A stretch of DNA of 64,000 nucleotides from Flavobacterium sp. CF108 (GCF_900129795.1 NZ_FQWW01000007.1:62001-126000), one strand, 5' to 3'. Numbered from the stretch's first letter, positions 44,489-55,188 are shown. Made by a program: numbers and translations. The notes: generated by a model from the letters alone, not told the origin.

Positions 44489-45340
44489 TTATCGCAATGC
44501 AAACCTTAATTTAAGACCGTATGAAACAAGTCTGGTGCAGCTGCTTAAAGGAGAATTGAGTAAAGTGTCATATCCTAATTGTACTGGCTGCTCTGCATTG
44601 TATTTAACAAGCTGTCCGTTTCCGGTTTTATCATAGATATTATTTAGACCGTACTCAAAATAGGTACCAATATATATAGAATTTCTATTGCCTAATTCTT
44701 GTTTTAAACCAGTTTCAAAAGTTGCTGAATAAGAAACTTCTGTGTCAAGATCTTGTTCGCCGGTTACTAAATCGTTTGTACTTACAAAACCTGCAAAAGC
44801 CGGACTAAACAACTCTACATTGTATTGCGGATAGTAACCACTTGTAGTTAGATTTTGAAAAGTTGTTTTATAACTTCCGCTTGAAGCGAAACCAATTTTA
44901 GCACCTGCAGCAACATATAATTTTGATGTTCCCGGAGTTTCAAATTGAATATTAATTGGCACATTGATATAAGCCAGTTTTTGTTCTTCTCTCACATTGG
45001 CTGCCTTGTATCTAAATTGAAAATTCTCATTTTCAGCATCAGTTGCGGCATATGATCCCGCTAAGGAATTATATTTTAAATCTGAATTGTAGGTTTGATA
45101 TTCAACGCCAATTCCTAAACTTAAACTTTTGCTTAAATAATAAGAATAACGAAGACCTGCACTAACACCAATTCCCGGTACTGTTTTTCCTGAAGAATCA
45201 GAATCTATATAAGAAAATGGCCCTCCCAAAGAAATAGAAAATTCTTGTTTTTTATCCTGGCCATAACTATTTAAAGACGCTGCTAAAAATGCCGTAAAAA
45301 TGGCAATAGATGTGATATAGCTGTAAATATTTTTTTTCAT
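44489..45340 (-). CDS. Outer-membrane beta-barrel protein
   Basis: 283 residues with a signal peptide ending NSYGQ (~28). The mature protein alternates short amphipathic strands typical of an eight-stranded PorT/OMP-b-brl barrel (FSISLGGPFSYID, GVSAGLRYSYYLSKSLSLGIGVEYQTY, KLYVAAGAKIGFAS, YIGTYFEYGLNNIYD) and ends with LRFALR. It follows the giant adhesin by 52 bases on the same strand with an intervening hairpin, so it may help anchor or export that adhesin. It does not look like the PorP/SprF proteins that usually accompany SprB adhesins, which makes the pairing noteworthy. Confidence 0.75.
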   Translation of the reverse strand: MKKNIYSYITSIAIFTAFLAASLNSYGQDKKQEFSISLGGPFSYIDSDSSGKTVPGIGVSAGLRYSYYLSKSLSLGIGVEYQTYNSDLKYNSLAGSYAATDAENENFQFRYKAANVREEQKLAYINVPINIQFETPGTSKLYVAAGAKIGFASSGSYKTTFQNLTTSGYYPQYNVELFSPAFAGFVSTNDLVTGEQDLDTEVSYSATFETGLKQELGNRNSIYIGTYFEYGLNNIYDKTGNGQLVKYNAEQPVQLGYDTLLNSPLSSCTRLVSYGLKLRFALR

Positions 45341-45354
45341 CTTAAGTTATATTA

Positions 45355-45384
45355 TGCCAGTACTATTTTTATCTAGTACTGGCA
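45355..45384 (-). promoter_or_regulatory. Intercistronic hairpin between adhesin and beta-barrel genes
   Basis: TGCCAGTACTA and TAGTACTGGCA are perfect 11-bp arms with an 8-base loop. There is no U run on the minus strand, so it looks like an mRNA stability or processing stem more than a terminator. Confidence 0.55.
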
Positions 45385-45392
45385 GGGTTTAT

Positions 45393-48300
45393 TTATTTTA
45401 CAATTACTTTGAAAGTTTTTTTGATGTTAGGCGTTTCAAGAACTACCATGTACATATTGCTCTCAGTTGTTTGAGGTAATTGTATTTCAGTTTTAGCTGT
45501 AGATGATTGTACAGTTTTTACCAATTGACCTGTAACAGTGTAAAGGCTAATTTGCATTTTTGCTAATTCTTCTTCAGGGAAATCTGCTTCAACAGTTACT
45601 ACTTTTCCAATTTCAATTGGGTTAGGATAAACTTTAGCCAGCAGCGTATTTGTCAATGTAACTTTAGAAGCACATACATATAGCACTTTTCCATCTTTAG
45701 TTGTCATTTTTACACTATAATCTGCCGTTGGATCTAATAATGAAGTAAGACTGTTTCCTGCAGAATAATACTGGCCAGTTCCTATTGGCTGTTCGTTTTT
45801 GAACCATTCATAAGAAGCAAAGTCATAACCACCATTCGTCTGTGGATTGTTATTTACAAGAAGCACGTTATTAAATTTCTGTTTAACAATGTCAAAGAAA
45901 TTAAACGGTTTTACAACTACAATAGAATAAGTTGCAGATAAACTTCCATCTTGTGATGTAATTGTTACATTCTGACTGTAAATTCCCGGTTTAGGAGTTG
46001 GAATTGTAAAATTAGCAGAAGGAGTTATAACTGCACCCGATTCATTTAAGACAGAAACATTTGGATTTGTTTCACCACATGGCAGAACATAAAAAATTGT
46101 TTTTCCAGGGTTATCAAAAACTTTTGTTCCTATAGTGATTCTCTTAACATCGATATTGTTGTTTAAGATAACTAACAACTGTGAAACATCGGCTGCAGGA
46201 AGATAGTTACTATTTCCAGCTTGATGAGCTGTTATTAATACATCACCAGATCTTAACATATTTACCACACCTGTAGCCGAAACTGTTGCAGGAGCGAGTG
46301 GTGTAGTGTATGTTGATGTGTAAGTAACAGCTAAGTTTGAATTTGAAGCCGCTGTTAAATTAAAGGTATTATTTACTCCAAGTGTTTTAACCGGAATTGC
46401 ATTAAATGTAATTTGCTGTGGTGCTTTATTAATAACAAGATTCGCTGTTAGTGTTACTACTGCACAATTTGACGCACTAGCTGATGGTGTTACTGTAGCA
46501 GTAACTACATAAGTACCAGCATTTGTTGACGTATTATTTGCAGAATAGGTAACAGTTGCTCCTGTTGGAAGATTTGCAACCTGTAAGGCATGAGCATTTC
46601 CATCGTATGTAAATTGAGCTCCGCTAAAAGTTACAGCATTCAATGGAGAAGCAAGTACTTTTACTGTTTGCGGCTGAGTCGTAATGTTTCCATTTCCGTC
46701 ATCATATTTCCATGTAATTACATAAGTTCCTACAGCATTGTAGCTTAAAGGATCAGTTGTAGTTCCGTTTAGAATTCCTGCACAATTATCTGTAGCAGTT
46801 GGAATAGCGATATCTGATGCTGAAACTGCACAATAATTACTTATTTCCGGAAGATTAGCCACAGTTGGTACTGGCGCTGTTGTATCTGGAGTTGTAATAA
46901 TAGTTATTGTTTGAGTTAATGAACATCCGTTAGCATCTGTAATTGTTACAGTGTAAGTTCCTGCACTTAATCCAGTTGCTGCTGCAGCTGTTCCACCGGC
47001 TGGTGACCAAGAATAAGTATATGGCGCTGTTCCTCCAGTTGCAGTTACCGTTGCAGTTCCGTTAGTTCCTCCGTTACAAGAAACATCTGTTTTAGATATT
47101 GTTGCAGCAAGAACTGCTGGTTGAGCAATAGTAATTGATTGTGTTGTAGAACAACCGTTAGCATCTGTAATTGTTGCAGTATAAGTTCCTGCGCTTAATC
47201 CAGTTGCTGTTGCAGCAGTTCCACCTGATGGTGCCCAAGAGTATGTATAAGCTCCAGTTCCTCCAGTTGCAGTTACCGTTGCAGATCCATTAGCTCCTCC
47301 GTTACAAGAAACATCAGTTTTAGATGATGTTGCAGCGAGAATTGCTGGCTGAGCAATAGTAATTGATTGTGTTGTAGTACATCCGTTAGCATCTGTAATT
47401 GTTGCAGTATAAGTTCCTGCGCTTAATCCATTTGCTGTTGCAGCTGTTCCACCTGATGGTGCCCAAGAATAAGTATAAGCTCCAGTTCCTCCGGTTACAT
47501 TTACAGTTGCAGATCCGTTAGCTCCTCCGTTACAAGAAACATCTATTTTAGATGATGTTACAGAAAGGGCAGAAGGTTCAGTAATTGTTACTGTTTGTGT
47601 TGTAAAACAACCGTTAGCATCTGTAATAGTTGCAGTATAAGTTCCTGCACTTAATCCAGTTGCAGCAGCAGCTGTTCCTCCAACTGGTGACCAAGAATAA
47701 GTATATGGTGCTGTACCTCCAGCTGCAGTTATCGCTGCAGTTCCGTTAGTTCCTGCATTACAAAAAACATCTGTTTTAGATATTGTTGCAGCAAGAATTA
47801 CTGGTTGATCTATAGTAACAGATTGTGTTGTAGTACATCCATTAGCGTCTGTAACGGTTACTATATAAATTCCAATATTTAAACCAGAAGCTGTTGCAGC
47901 TGTTCCACCAGAAGGAGACCAAGAATAAGTATATGGTGCTGTTCCTCCAGTTGCAGTTACTGTTGCAGTTCCGTTAGTTCCTCCGTTGCAAGAAACATCA
48001 GTTTTAGATGTTGTTGCAACAAGAATTGCTGGTTCAGTAATAGTAACCGATTGTGTTGTAGAACAACCATTAGCATCTGTAATTGTGGCAGTATAAATTC
48101 CTGCGCTTAATCCAGTTGCAGTTGCAGCTGTTCCTCCAAAAGGTGCCCAAGAGTATGTATAAGCTCCAGTTCCTCCAGTTGCAGTTACCGTAGCAACTCC
48201 ATTAGTTCCTCCGTTGCAAGAAACATCAGTTTGAGATGCTGTTGCAGTAAGAATTACTGGTTCAGCAATAGTAACAGATTGAGTTGTAGAACATCCGTTA

Positions 48301-51300
48301 GCATCTGTAATTGTTGCAGTATAAGTTCCTGCGCTTAATCCATTTGCTGTTGCAGCAGTTCCTCCAGAAGGAGACCAAGAATAAGTATAAGCTCCAGTTC
48401 CTCCAGTTACATTTACAGTTGCAGATCCGTTAGCTCCTCCATTACAAGAAACATCAATTTTAGATGAAGTTACAGAAAGGGCAGAAGGTTCAGTGATTGT
48501 TACTGTTTGTGTTGTAAAACATCCGTTAGCATCTGTAATAGTTGCAGTATAAGTTCCTGCGCTTAATCCAGAAGCAGTAGCTGCTGTTCCTCCAGAAGGA
48601 GACCAAGAATAAGCATATGGTACTGTGCCTCCAGTTGGAATTACTGTAGCAGTTCCGTTATTTAATCCATTACAAGTAACATCAGTTTGAGATGCTGTTG
48701 CAGCAAGAATAGCTGGTTCTGTAATAGTAACAGCTGCAGTTGTCTGGCATGCGTTTGCATCAGTTACAGTTACTGTATAAGTTCCTGCGCTTAATCCCGT
48801 TGCTGTTGCAGCAGTTCCTCCTGCAGGAGCCCAAGAGTATGTATATGCTCCAGTTCCTCCGGTTACATTTACTGTAGCAGTTCCATTAGTTCCTCCGTTG
48901 CAAGAAACATCTGTTTGAGATGTTGTTGCAGCAAGAATAGCTGGTTCAGATATAGTAAAACTTTGTGTTTTTGTACATAAGTTAAAATCTTGTATTGTTA
49001 CAGTATAAGTTCCTGCAGCAAGACCATTTGCTGTTGCTGCTGTTCCTCCAGAAGGCGCCCAAGAATAAGTATAAGCCCCAGTTCCTCCTGTTACAGTAAC
49101 ACCTGCTGATCCATTTGCTCCTCCATTACAAGAAACATTTACTTGTGGATTTGGAGTTACTATAATCTCTGTTGGTTCTGTAATAGTAAAGTTTTTTACA
49201 ATAGAACATCCGTTAGAAGATGTAATCGTTACAGAATAATTACCAGCTGTAAGATTAGTTGCTGTATCAGTATTTCCGCCAGATGGTGCCCATACGTAAG
49301 TAAAAGGCCCAGGTGCCCCGCTTGGAACTACAGCAGCAGATCCTGTATTAGCTCCAAAACATAATATATCAGTTTGTGAAGTAGTTGAAACTAAAGTGTT
49401 TGTCGTAGTAATTGTAAAGTTTCTGGTTATTGTACAACCGTTAGCATCAGTAATTACAACACTATTAGCTCCAGCAGTTAACCCAGTTGCTATTGCAGTT
49501 GTAGCACCAGATGGTGACCATAAATAAGAATATGGAGTTGTACCACCACTAACACTTACCGAAGCTTCGCCACCTGTTGAACAAGTTGCACTTATTTGGC
49601 TTTGTGTAGCTAATAAGGCGCTTGGTTGATTTATTGTAAAGCTTTGTGTATTTGTACAGCCATTAGAGTCTGTTACTAAAACACTGTAATTCCCAACTGT
49701 TAGTCCTATAGCAGTTGCTGCAGTTCCTCCAGAAGGTGACCATAAATAAGTATATGGAGATGTACCTCCAGATACACTTACAGAAGCCGTTCCTGTTGCA
49801 CCACCATTACACAGAACATCAGTTTGTGATGGTGTTAAAGATAAGGTAGCAGGTTCTGTAATAGTAAAACTATGTGTGGTTTGACATGCGTTTGCATCAG
49901 TTACAGTTACTGTATAAGTCCCTGCAGCTAATCCAGATGCCGTAGCAGCAGTTCCTCCAGATGGAGACCACGAGTATGTGTAAGCTCCCGTTCCACCAGT
50001 AACATTTACACTTGCAAAACCATTAGTGCCTCCGTTGCAAGAAACATTTGCTTGAGAACCAAAACTAGCTACAAGAGCAGCTGGTTCAGTAATAGTAAAG
50101 CTTTGAGTAGCCTGACATCCATTAGCATCTGTAGCTGTAACAGTATAAGTACCTGCAGAAAGACCATTTGCTGTTGCAGCTGTTCCTCCCGATGGAGCCC
50201 AAGAATAAGTATAACCTGGAGTTCCTCCACTTACAGATACTGTAGCAGAACCATTACCTCCTCCATTACATGAAACATCTGTTTGTGCGCCGGCAGTAGC
50301 TGTAAGTGCAGCAGCTGGTTCAGTTATAGTAAAGCTTTGTGTTTTGGTACATAAATTACTATCAGTAACTGTAACTGTATATGTTCCAGCTGTTAATCCT
50401 GTAGCTGTAGCGGCAGTTCCTCCAGATGGAGACCAAGAATACGTATATCCTCCCGATCCTCCTGTTGCGCTTATACTTGCAGATCCAGTGTTACTACCAA
50501 AGCAAGCTATATTAGTTTGTGCTACTGGTGATGCTACTAAAGCAGAAGGTTCTATAATAGTAAAACTTTGTGTTATCTGACAGCTATTAGCATCAGTAAC
50601 TGTAACAGTATATGTTCCCGCTGTTAAACCAGTTGCAGTTGCAGCAGTTCCTCCAGAAGGTGACCAAGAATAAGTGTAAGCACTAGTTCCTCCTGAAACG
50701 ACTACACTAGCAGATCCAGTTGCAGCTCCGTTACATAAAACATCAGTTTGTGTTGGTACAGCCGTAAGAACAGCTGGTTCTGAAATAGTAAAACTTTGTG
50801 TAGTTTGACATCCATTAGCGTCGGTTACAGTAACTGTATAGGTTCCTGCAGCCAGACCAGAAGCAGTAGCTGCCGTTCCTCCAGAAGGAGACCATGAATA
50901 AGTATAACCAGGAGTTCCTCCAGTTACTGATACTGTTGCTGTTCCATTTGTTCCAGAGTTACAGCTTACATTATTTATAGTTCCCTGAGAAGCCACTAAT
51001 ACAGGTGGTTCAGTTATTGTAAAGTTTAATATTTTTTCGCATAGAATAGCATCTTTTATACTAACGATATAATTTCCAGGTGCTAAATTATTAATAGAAG
51101 AAGATGTAGCCGCATTTGACCAAAGATAAGTGTAAGATCCAATACCTCCAGATGGCACTACTGCTAGTGAACCATTAGCATCTCCATTACAAGTAACGTC
51201 TACTTGTGTTGAAGTAGCTGTTATATCAGACACTTGTAATGTTACCGCATTTGTTACCGCAGCTGGAGTACAATTTCCAGTTGCAATTAAACGATATTGA

Positions 51301-54080
51301 TAATTATTTAATGCAGCAGTTGCGCCAGTTATAGTAAGCGCTGCACTAGTCTCTCCAGAGTAAGGAGCACCACTTGTAACATTACTAAATCCAGCTCCTG
51401 AGTTCACCTGCCATTGATATCCTGTAGCATTAGAAACTCCAGCACTAAATGTTGTATTAGATCCAGAACAAATAGAGCTATCAGTTGGCTGTGCTGTGAT
51501 TGCCGGAGCCTGATTTACTGTAAGAACTTCACCGTTTGAAGTTGCATTAGGCGTACATACACCTGTAGCAACAACTCTGTAAACGTATCCGTTTAATCCT
51601 GTAGTTGCACCAGTGATCGTTAATGTTGCAGAAGTTGTACCAGAATATGGTGCAGCGGCTGGAACATTAGAATAACCAGCCCCCTGATCTACCTGCCATT
51701 GGTATCCTGTAGCATTTGAAGCTGTAGCTGAGAAAGTAGTATTAGCACCTGCACAAATTGTACTTGCAGATGGCTGTGCTGTAATTGCCGGAGCAGAATT
51801 GACAGCTAAAGCAGCACCGTTTGAAGTTGCATTAGGAGTACATAAACCTGTAGCAACAACTCTGTATACATATCCATTTAATCCCGCAGTTGCACCAGTA
51901 ATAGTTAATGTAGCAGAAGTTGTACCAGAATATGGTGCAGCAGCTGGAACATTAGCAAAACCAGCACCCTGATCTACCTGCCATTGATAACCTGTAGCAT
52001 TTGATGCTGTTGTAGAGAAAGTAGTATTAGCACCTGCACAAATTGTACTTGCAGATGGCTGTGCAGTAATTGCTGGCGCTTGATTTACCGTTAAAGAGGC
52101 ACTATTTGAAGTTGCATTAGGAGTACATGCACCTGTAGCAACAACTCTGTAGATGTATCCGCTTAATCCTGCAGTTGCACCAGTAATAGTTAATGTAGCA
52201 GAAGTTGTACCAGAATATGGCGCAGCAGCTGGAACATTAGCAAAACCAGCACCCTGATCTACCTGCCATTGATAACCCGTAGCATTTGAAGCTGTTGCAG
52301 AAAAAGTAGTATTTGTCCCTGAACAAATTGTACTTGCAGATGGCTGCGCTGTAATAGCCGGAGCCGTGTTAATAGTCAAGGCAGCATTATTTGAATTTAC
52401 AGATGGACATGACCCTGAGGCTGCAACTCTATAGATATATCCGCTCATACCAGCAGTTGCACCTGTTATAGTAAGTGTATTTGTAGTAGCACCAGAATAA
52501 ACCCCGCCGTTTGTAACGTTAGCGAAACCGGCACCTTGATTTACCTGCCATTGATATCCTGTAGCATTTGAAGCTGTTGTAGAGAAAATTGTATTAGCCC
52601 CCTCACAAATTGTACTTGCAGATGGCTGAGCTGTAAAGCTTATAGTATTCATACTTCCTGTAACCGCAACATTTTTAGTTGTTATACCTGTTGAAGAAAC
52701 AGTAATATCACCAGATGGTGTTCCTGTAGCTGATGCCGCTAAACGTGCATATATTGTTTTAGTTGTGACAACACCACCTACGTTAGGAAAAGAGATGTTG
52801 TTACTATAAGGACCTCCCACAACTGTAGCTATTTCAAAGCCAGTTGGAGCCAGTACGTCCAATGTTGAGGTTAAACCACCACCCTGAATAGTAAAACTCT
52901 GCGCAGTAGAAGCTCCACCGCAGCTTGAAAACGCACCTAATGAGGTCGTTGATACTAAAGCCCCTGCAGGTTCTGTTATATTAACTATTTGTGTTGTAGA
53001 ACAACCACCACCGCCATTTGGAGTGCTGTCTGTAATAGTTACTGTATAAGTTCCCGCAGTAAGACCAGAAGCAGTAGCTGCTGTCCCTCCAGATGGACTC
53101 CACGAATAAAAATAAGGAGTAGTTCCGCCTGCAGCACTTATTGTAGCCGAACCATTATTACCTCCATATGTACTCACATTACTTTGAGATACTATTGAAG
53201 GACTAATAACTGTTGGAATAGTTAATGTAGCAGAATTAGAATTTACTGAGCCACTTCCCGTAGCAACACAACGATATTGATAGCTATTTAACGCTGATGT
53301 TCCACCAGTTATAGTTAATGTCGCAGTGGTTGCCCCAGAATATGGAACACCATTTGAGATATTACTAAAACCAGCACCCTGATTTACCTGCCATTGATAT
53401 GAAGTTGCATTACTTGCAACAACAGAAAATGTAGTATTAGCTCCAGAACATATTGTTTTACTTGTTGGCTGTGTTGTAATTGCCGGAGGGGCAGAATCTG
53501 TAAATGTGAAATTATCAATAGCAAAATAATCGTAATTACCACTTAGTTGAATTTCTAGTTGATCGATAGTAAAGTTAGTATTATCTGATCCTCCTTCTGT
53601 AGCAAAATTAACTAATGTAAAACCATTACCAGGCAAAGCAAAGCCTGTATTAGCACCAGTTGTATTTCTTACAACAGTAAATTGTGTTGCACCAGCTAAT
53701 TTTCCCCTAAAAGTAACAGAACCTGCTCCACCTCCATTAGAGGCTCCGGGGTTACTATTTGCATCACCAGAGATATAAAACCAAAAATTATTAATTTTAA
53801 ATGTCCCACTTGCAGCTGTAATTACTCCAGTCTGTCCATAAGCTCCAGCAACAGCGGGATCTGATACCTGTATAAAATTTGGAGTTTTATTATAACCATA
53901 TAGCTCAACCGGAAAGGAGGCTACCAAAAATCCAAATGGTGAAGTTAGATTAAAAGTTTTACCACTTGTCGTGAAGGTGGCCACATTTGTGGTCGAACTT
54001 TCAAACGTTTCTGTAACTTGCGCGCTAATATGCGGCATCGCAAAAAATAGAAGAATTAATAGTAAGTAGAGTTTTTTCAT
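45393..54080 (-). CDS. Giant T9SS-secreted repeat adhesin, SprB-repeat type
   Basis: 2,895 residues. Signal peptide ends ISAQ (~21). Order: a beta-sandwich (~22-195), one immunoglobulin-like module (~200-290), one SprB-type repeat, a ~105-residue beta-domain, five immunoglobulin-like modules (QPSASTIC, YQWQV, LTITGAT), then 19 tandem SprB-type repeats of ~76 residues (DVSCNGG, GAYTYSWSPSGGTAAT, TDANGCxxTQS). After these come an HYR-like domain (TDNCAGI), an MBG-like domain and a C-terminal type A sorting domain (VYPNPIEIG...). T9SS exports such proteins to the cell surface, where SprB-type adhesins serve gliding or attachment. The repeat DNA is prone to recombination. Only the general role is inferable. 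Confidence 0.92.
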   Translation of the reverse strand: MKKLYLLLILLFFAMPHISAQVTETFESSTTNVATFTTSGKTFNLTSPFGFLVASFPVELYGYNKTPNFIQVSDPAVAGAYGQTGVITAASGTFKINNFWFYISGDANSNPGASNGGGAGSVTFRGKLAGATQFTVVRNTTGANTGFALPGNGFTLVNFATEGGSDNTNFTIDQLEIQLSGNYDYFAIDNFTFTDSAPPAITTQPTSKTICSGANTTFSVVASNATSYQWQVNQGAGFSNISNGVPYSGATTATLTITGGTSALNSYQYRCVATGSGSVNSNSATLTIPTVISPSIVSQSNVSTYGGNNGSATISAAGGTTPYFYSWSPSGGTAATASGLTAGTYTVTITDSTPNGGGGCSTTQIVNITEPAGALVSTTSLGAFSSCGGASTAQSFTIQGGGLTSTLDVLAPTGFEIATVVGGPYSNNISFPNVGGVVTTKTIYARLAASATGTPSGDITVSSTGITTKNVAVTGSMNTISFTAQPSASTICEGANTIFSTTASNATGYQWQVNQGAGFANVTNGGVYSGATTNTLTITGATAGMSGYIYRVAASGSCPSVNSNNAALTINTAPAITAQPSASTICSGTNTTFSATASNATGYQWQVDQGAGFANVPAAAPYSGTTSATLTITGATAGLSGYIYRVVATGACTPNATSNSASLTVNQAPAITAQPSASTICAGANTTFSTTASNATGYQWQVDQGAGFANVPAAAPYSGTTSATLTITGATAGLNGYVYRVVATGLCTPNATSNGAALAVNSAPAITAQPSASTICAGANTTFSATASNATGYQWQVDQGAGYSNVPAAAPYSGTTSATLTITGATTGLNGYVYRVVATGVCTPNATSNGEVLTVNQAPAITAQPTDSSICSGSNTTFSAGVSNATGYQWQVNSGAGFSNVTSGAPYSGETSAALTITGATAALNNYQYRLIATGNCTPAAVTNAVTLQVSDITATSTQVDVTCNGDANGSLAVVPSGGIGSYTYLWSNAATSSSINNLAPGNYIVSIKDAILCEKILNFTITEPPVLVASQGTINNVSCNSGTNGTATVSVTGGTPGYTYSWSPSGGTAATASGLAAGTYTVTVTDANGCQTTQSFTISEPAVLTAVPTQTDVLCNGAATGSASVVVSGGTSAYTYSWSPSGGTAATATGLTAGTYTVTVTDANSCQITQSFTIIEPSALVASPVAQTNIACFGSNTGSASISATGGSGGYTYSWSPSGGTAATATGLTAGTYTVTVTDSNLCTKTQSFTITEPAAALTATAGAQTDVSCNGGGNGSATVSVSGGTPGYTYSWAPSGGTAATANGLSAGTYTVTATDANGCQATQSFTITEPAALVASFGSQANVSCNGGTNGFASVNVTGGTGAYTYSWSPSGGTAATASGLAAGTYTVTVTDANACQTTHSFTITEPATLSLTPSQTDVLCNGGATGTASVSVSGGTSPYTYLWSPSGGTAATAIGLTVGNYSVLVTDSNGCTNTQSFTINQPSALLATQSQISATCSTGGEASVSVSGGTTPYSYLWSPSGATTAIATGLTAGANSVVITDANGCTITRNFTITTTNTLVSTTSQTDILCFGANTGSAAVVPSGAPGPFTYVWAPSGGNTDTATNLTAGNYSVTITSSNGCSIVKNFTITEPTEIIVTPNPQVNVSCNGGANGSAGVTVTGGTGAYTYSWAPSGGTAATANGLAAGTYTVTIQDFNLCTKTQSFTISEPAILAATTSQTDVSCNGGTNGTATVNVTGGTGAYTYSWAPAGGTAATATGLSAGTYTVTVTDANACQTTAAVTITEPAILAATASQTDVTCNGLNNGTATVIPTGGTVPYAYSWSPSGGTAATASGLSAGTYTATITDANGCFTTQTVTITEPSALSVTSSKIDVSCNGGANGSATVNVTGGTGAYTYSWSPSGGTAATANGLSAGTYTATITDANGCSTTQSVTIAEPVILTATASQTDVSCNGGTNGVATVTATGGTGAYTYSWAPFGGTAATATGLSAGIYTATITDANGCSTTQSVTITEPAILVATTSKTDVSCNGGTNGTATVTATGGTAPYTYSWSPSGGTAATASGLNIGIYIVTVTDANGCTTTQSVTIDQPVILAATISKTDVFCNAGTNGTAAITAAGGTAPYTYSWSPVGGTAAAATGLSAGTYTATITDANGCFTTQTVTITEPSALSVTSSKIDVSCNGGANGSATVNVTGGTGAYTYSWAPSGGTAATANGLSAGTYTATITDANGCTTTQSITIAQPAILAATSSKTDVSCNGGANGSATVTATGGTGAYTYSWAPSGGTAATATGLSAGTYTATITDANGCSTTQSITIAQPAVLAATISKTDVSCNGGTNGTATVTATGGTAPYTYSWSPAGGTAAAATGLSAGTYTVTITDANGCSLTQTITIITTPDTTAPVPTVANLPEISNYCAVSASDIAIPTATDNCAGILNGTTTDPLSYNAVGTYVITWKYDDGNGNITTQPQTVKVLASPLNAVTFSGAQFTYDGNAHALQVANLPTGATVTYSANNTSTNAGTYVVTATVTPSASASNCAVVTLTANLVINKAPQQITFNAIPVKTLGVNNTFNLTAASNSNLAVTYTSTYTTPLAPATVSATGVVNMLRSGDVLITAHQAGNSNYLPAADVSQLLVILNNNIDVKRITIGTKVFDNPGKTIFYVLPCGETNPNVSVLNESGAVITPSANFTIPTPKPGIYSQNVTITSQDGSLSATYSIVVVKPFNFFDIVKQKFNNVLLVNNNPQTNGGYDFASYEWFKNEQPIGTGQYYSAGNSLTSLLDPTADYSVKMTTKDGKVLYVCASKVTLTNTLLAKVYPNPIEIGKVVTVEADFPEEELAKMQISLYTVTGQLVKTVQSSTAKTEIQLPQTTESNMYMVVLETPNIKKTFKVIVK
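46890..51230 (-). repeat. Array of 19 SprB-type coding repeats (~228 bp each)
   Basis: In-frame tandem units of the adhesin gene. Repeats 13-14 and 17-18 of the array (numbering the isolated N-terminal one as 1) are nearly identical to each other over the stretch ending SALSVTSSKIDVSCNGGANG, which suggests duplication of a four-repeat block. Reading frames on the opposite strand here are shadows. Confidence 0.85.
51240..52640 (-). repeat. Five tandem immunoglobulin-like coding repeats (~280 bp each)
   Basis: Each ~93-residue unit has ITAQPSASTIC, NTTFSATASNATGYQWQVDQ and YSGTTSATLTITGAT. The middle three are close to identical in sequence, so exchange among them is likely. A sixth, more diverged unit lies alone at ~53,215-53,495. 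Confidence 0.85.
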
Positions 54081-54177
54081 AATTACGATATTAAATTTAT
54101 TCTGTTAGTATTGTAGCATTATATTTTTAACTTATATTTCTAACTTCAAAAAACATATTCTTAGAAGTTATAAAAAC

Positions 54178-55188
54178 ATGTATAAAGAAGAACTTACGAT
54201 TATTGCTAAATCTATCATCGCGTCAAATACAGTTAATGAACATATAGAAAGTGCTCAAAAACTTTCAGATTTTTATAATGAAAATACAAAGCTTAAACAT
54301 TCAGAAAGCAATGAAGTTTTTATTAAGGGCGGTGTTGCTTTGTCAAGTTCAGGAGCAGCAGACTGTGTTGACGATTATCTGCGTACTGTTTTTTTTATTA
54401 AAGGGATTCATAAAGCTTTGACTAAATTATGTGCAGATTTTCCGGAGAGAAGTATTAATATACTATATGCCGGCTGCGGGCCTTATGCAGCTTTAATTCT
54501 GCCTTTACTTCCATTATTTAATAAAGAGAGGATTAATGCTATCTTAATAGATATTAATAATTCATCCATTAAATCTGTTCAAAATCTTTTATCAATTTTT
54601 AGCCTTGAAGATTATAAAATACAGCTAGTAGAAGCAGATGCAGTAACGTATACCAAGCCAGAAGATTTTAGTATTGATCTTGCTATTTCTGAAACTATGC
54701 ATTATGCATTAACCCGAGAACCGCAAGTCGCTATTACAAAAAATATTATGAAGCAGTTATCCTCTCATTCGGTATTTATTCCCGAAGAAATAAGAATCGA
54801 TCTTGCCTATAGTTTTTTTGATTTTGAACCTTACCTTAAAAAAAACTTATATGAAGGAAAGGGCCACAAACAATTGCAGCCCTATTCCCATAATGTATTT
54901 GTTGATAGATTATTTACAATAAACAAAGAACATTTTAGCAGAGAAAATTTAAATTCAGTGATTGAAAGTAATTTTTATACGCTGCCAGATAATTTTGCCG
55001 ATCATCCTGATGTATGCATTTTTACTGAACTTAAGATATATGAAGACATAGCGTTAAAAACTGCAGAGTCTTACATAACAAATCCTTATTGCCTTGTATC
55101 TATGTACAGTATCAAAGATTACTCAGAAATTCAATTAGTATATGATTTCAGCGAAATACCGCAATGGTCTTATAAATTGAAAGAATGA
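54178..55188 (+). CDS. SAM-dependent methyltransferase-like protein
   Basis: 336 residues, no signal peptide. Residues ~110-200 match a class I methyltransferase core: INILYAGCGPYAALI (motif I), AILIDIN with an acidic end of strand 2, LVEADAVTY (motif II) and DLAISETMHYAL, a post-strand-4 position where protein-arginine methyltransferases carry catalytic Glu. The C-terminal ~130 residues look beta-rich. Protein arginine methylation is one option, a natural-product or small-molecule substrate another. It diverges from the adhesin gene across a 97-base gap and faces the convergent tail-collar gene. Substrate unknown. Confidence 0.6.
   Translation: MYKEELTIIAKSIIASNTVNEHIESAQKLSDFYNENTKLKHSESNEVFIKGGVALSSSGAADCVDDYLRTVFFIKGIHKALTKLCADFPERSINILYAGCGPYAALILPLLPLFNKERINAILIDINNSSIKSVQNLLSIFSLEDYKIQLVEADAVTYTKPEDFSIDLAISETMHYALTREPQVAITKNIMKQLSSHSVFIPEEIRIDLAYSFFDFEPYLKKNLYEGKGHKQLQPYSHNVFVDRLFTINKEHFSRENLNSVIESNFYTLPDNFADHPDVCIFTELKIYEDIALKTAESYITNPYCLVSMYSIKDYSEIQLVYDFSEIPQWSYKLKE

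Noticed and set aside
50344..50580. Plus-strand open frames across the adhesin gene
   Set aside because: They are antisense shadows of the repeat coding sequence, with biased composition and no start context.
46890..51230. Regular ~228-bp repeats that might be taken for a CRISPR or satellite array
   Set aside because: They are in frame within one 2,895-codon gene and encode SprB-type protein repeats; there are no unique spacers.
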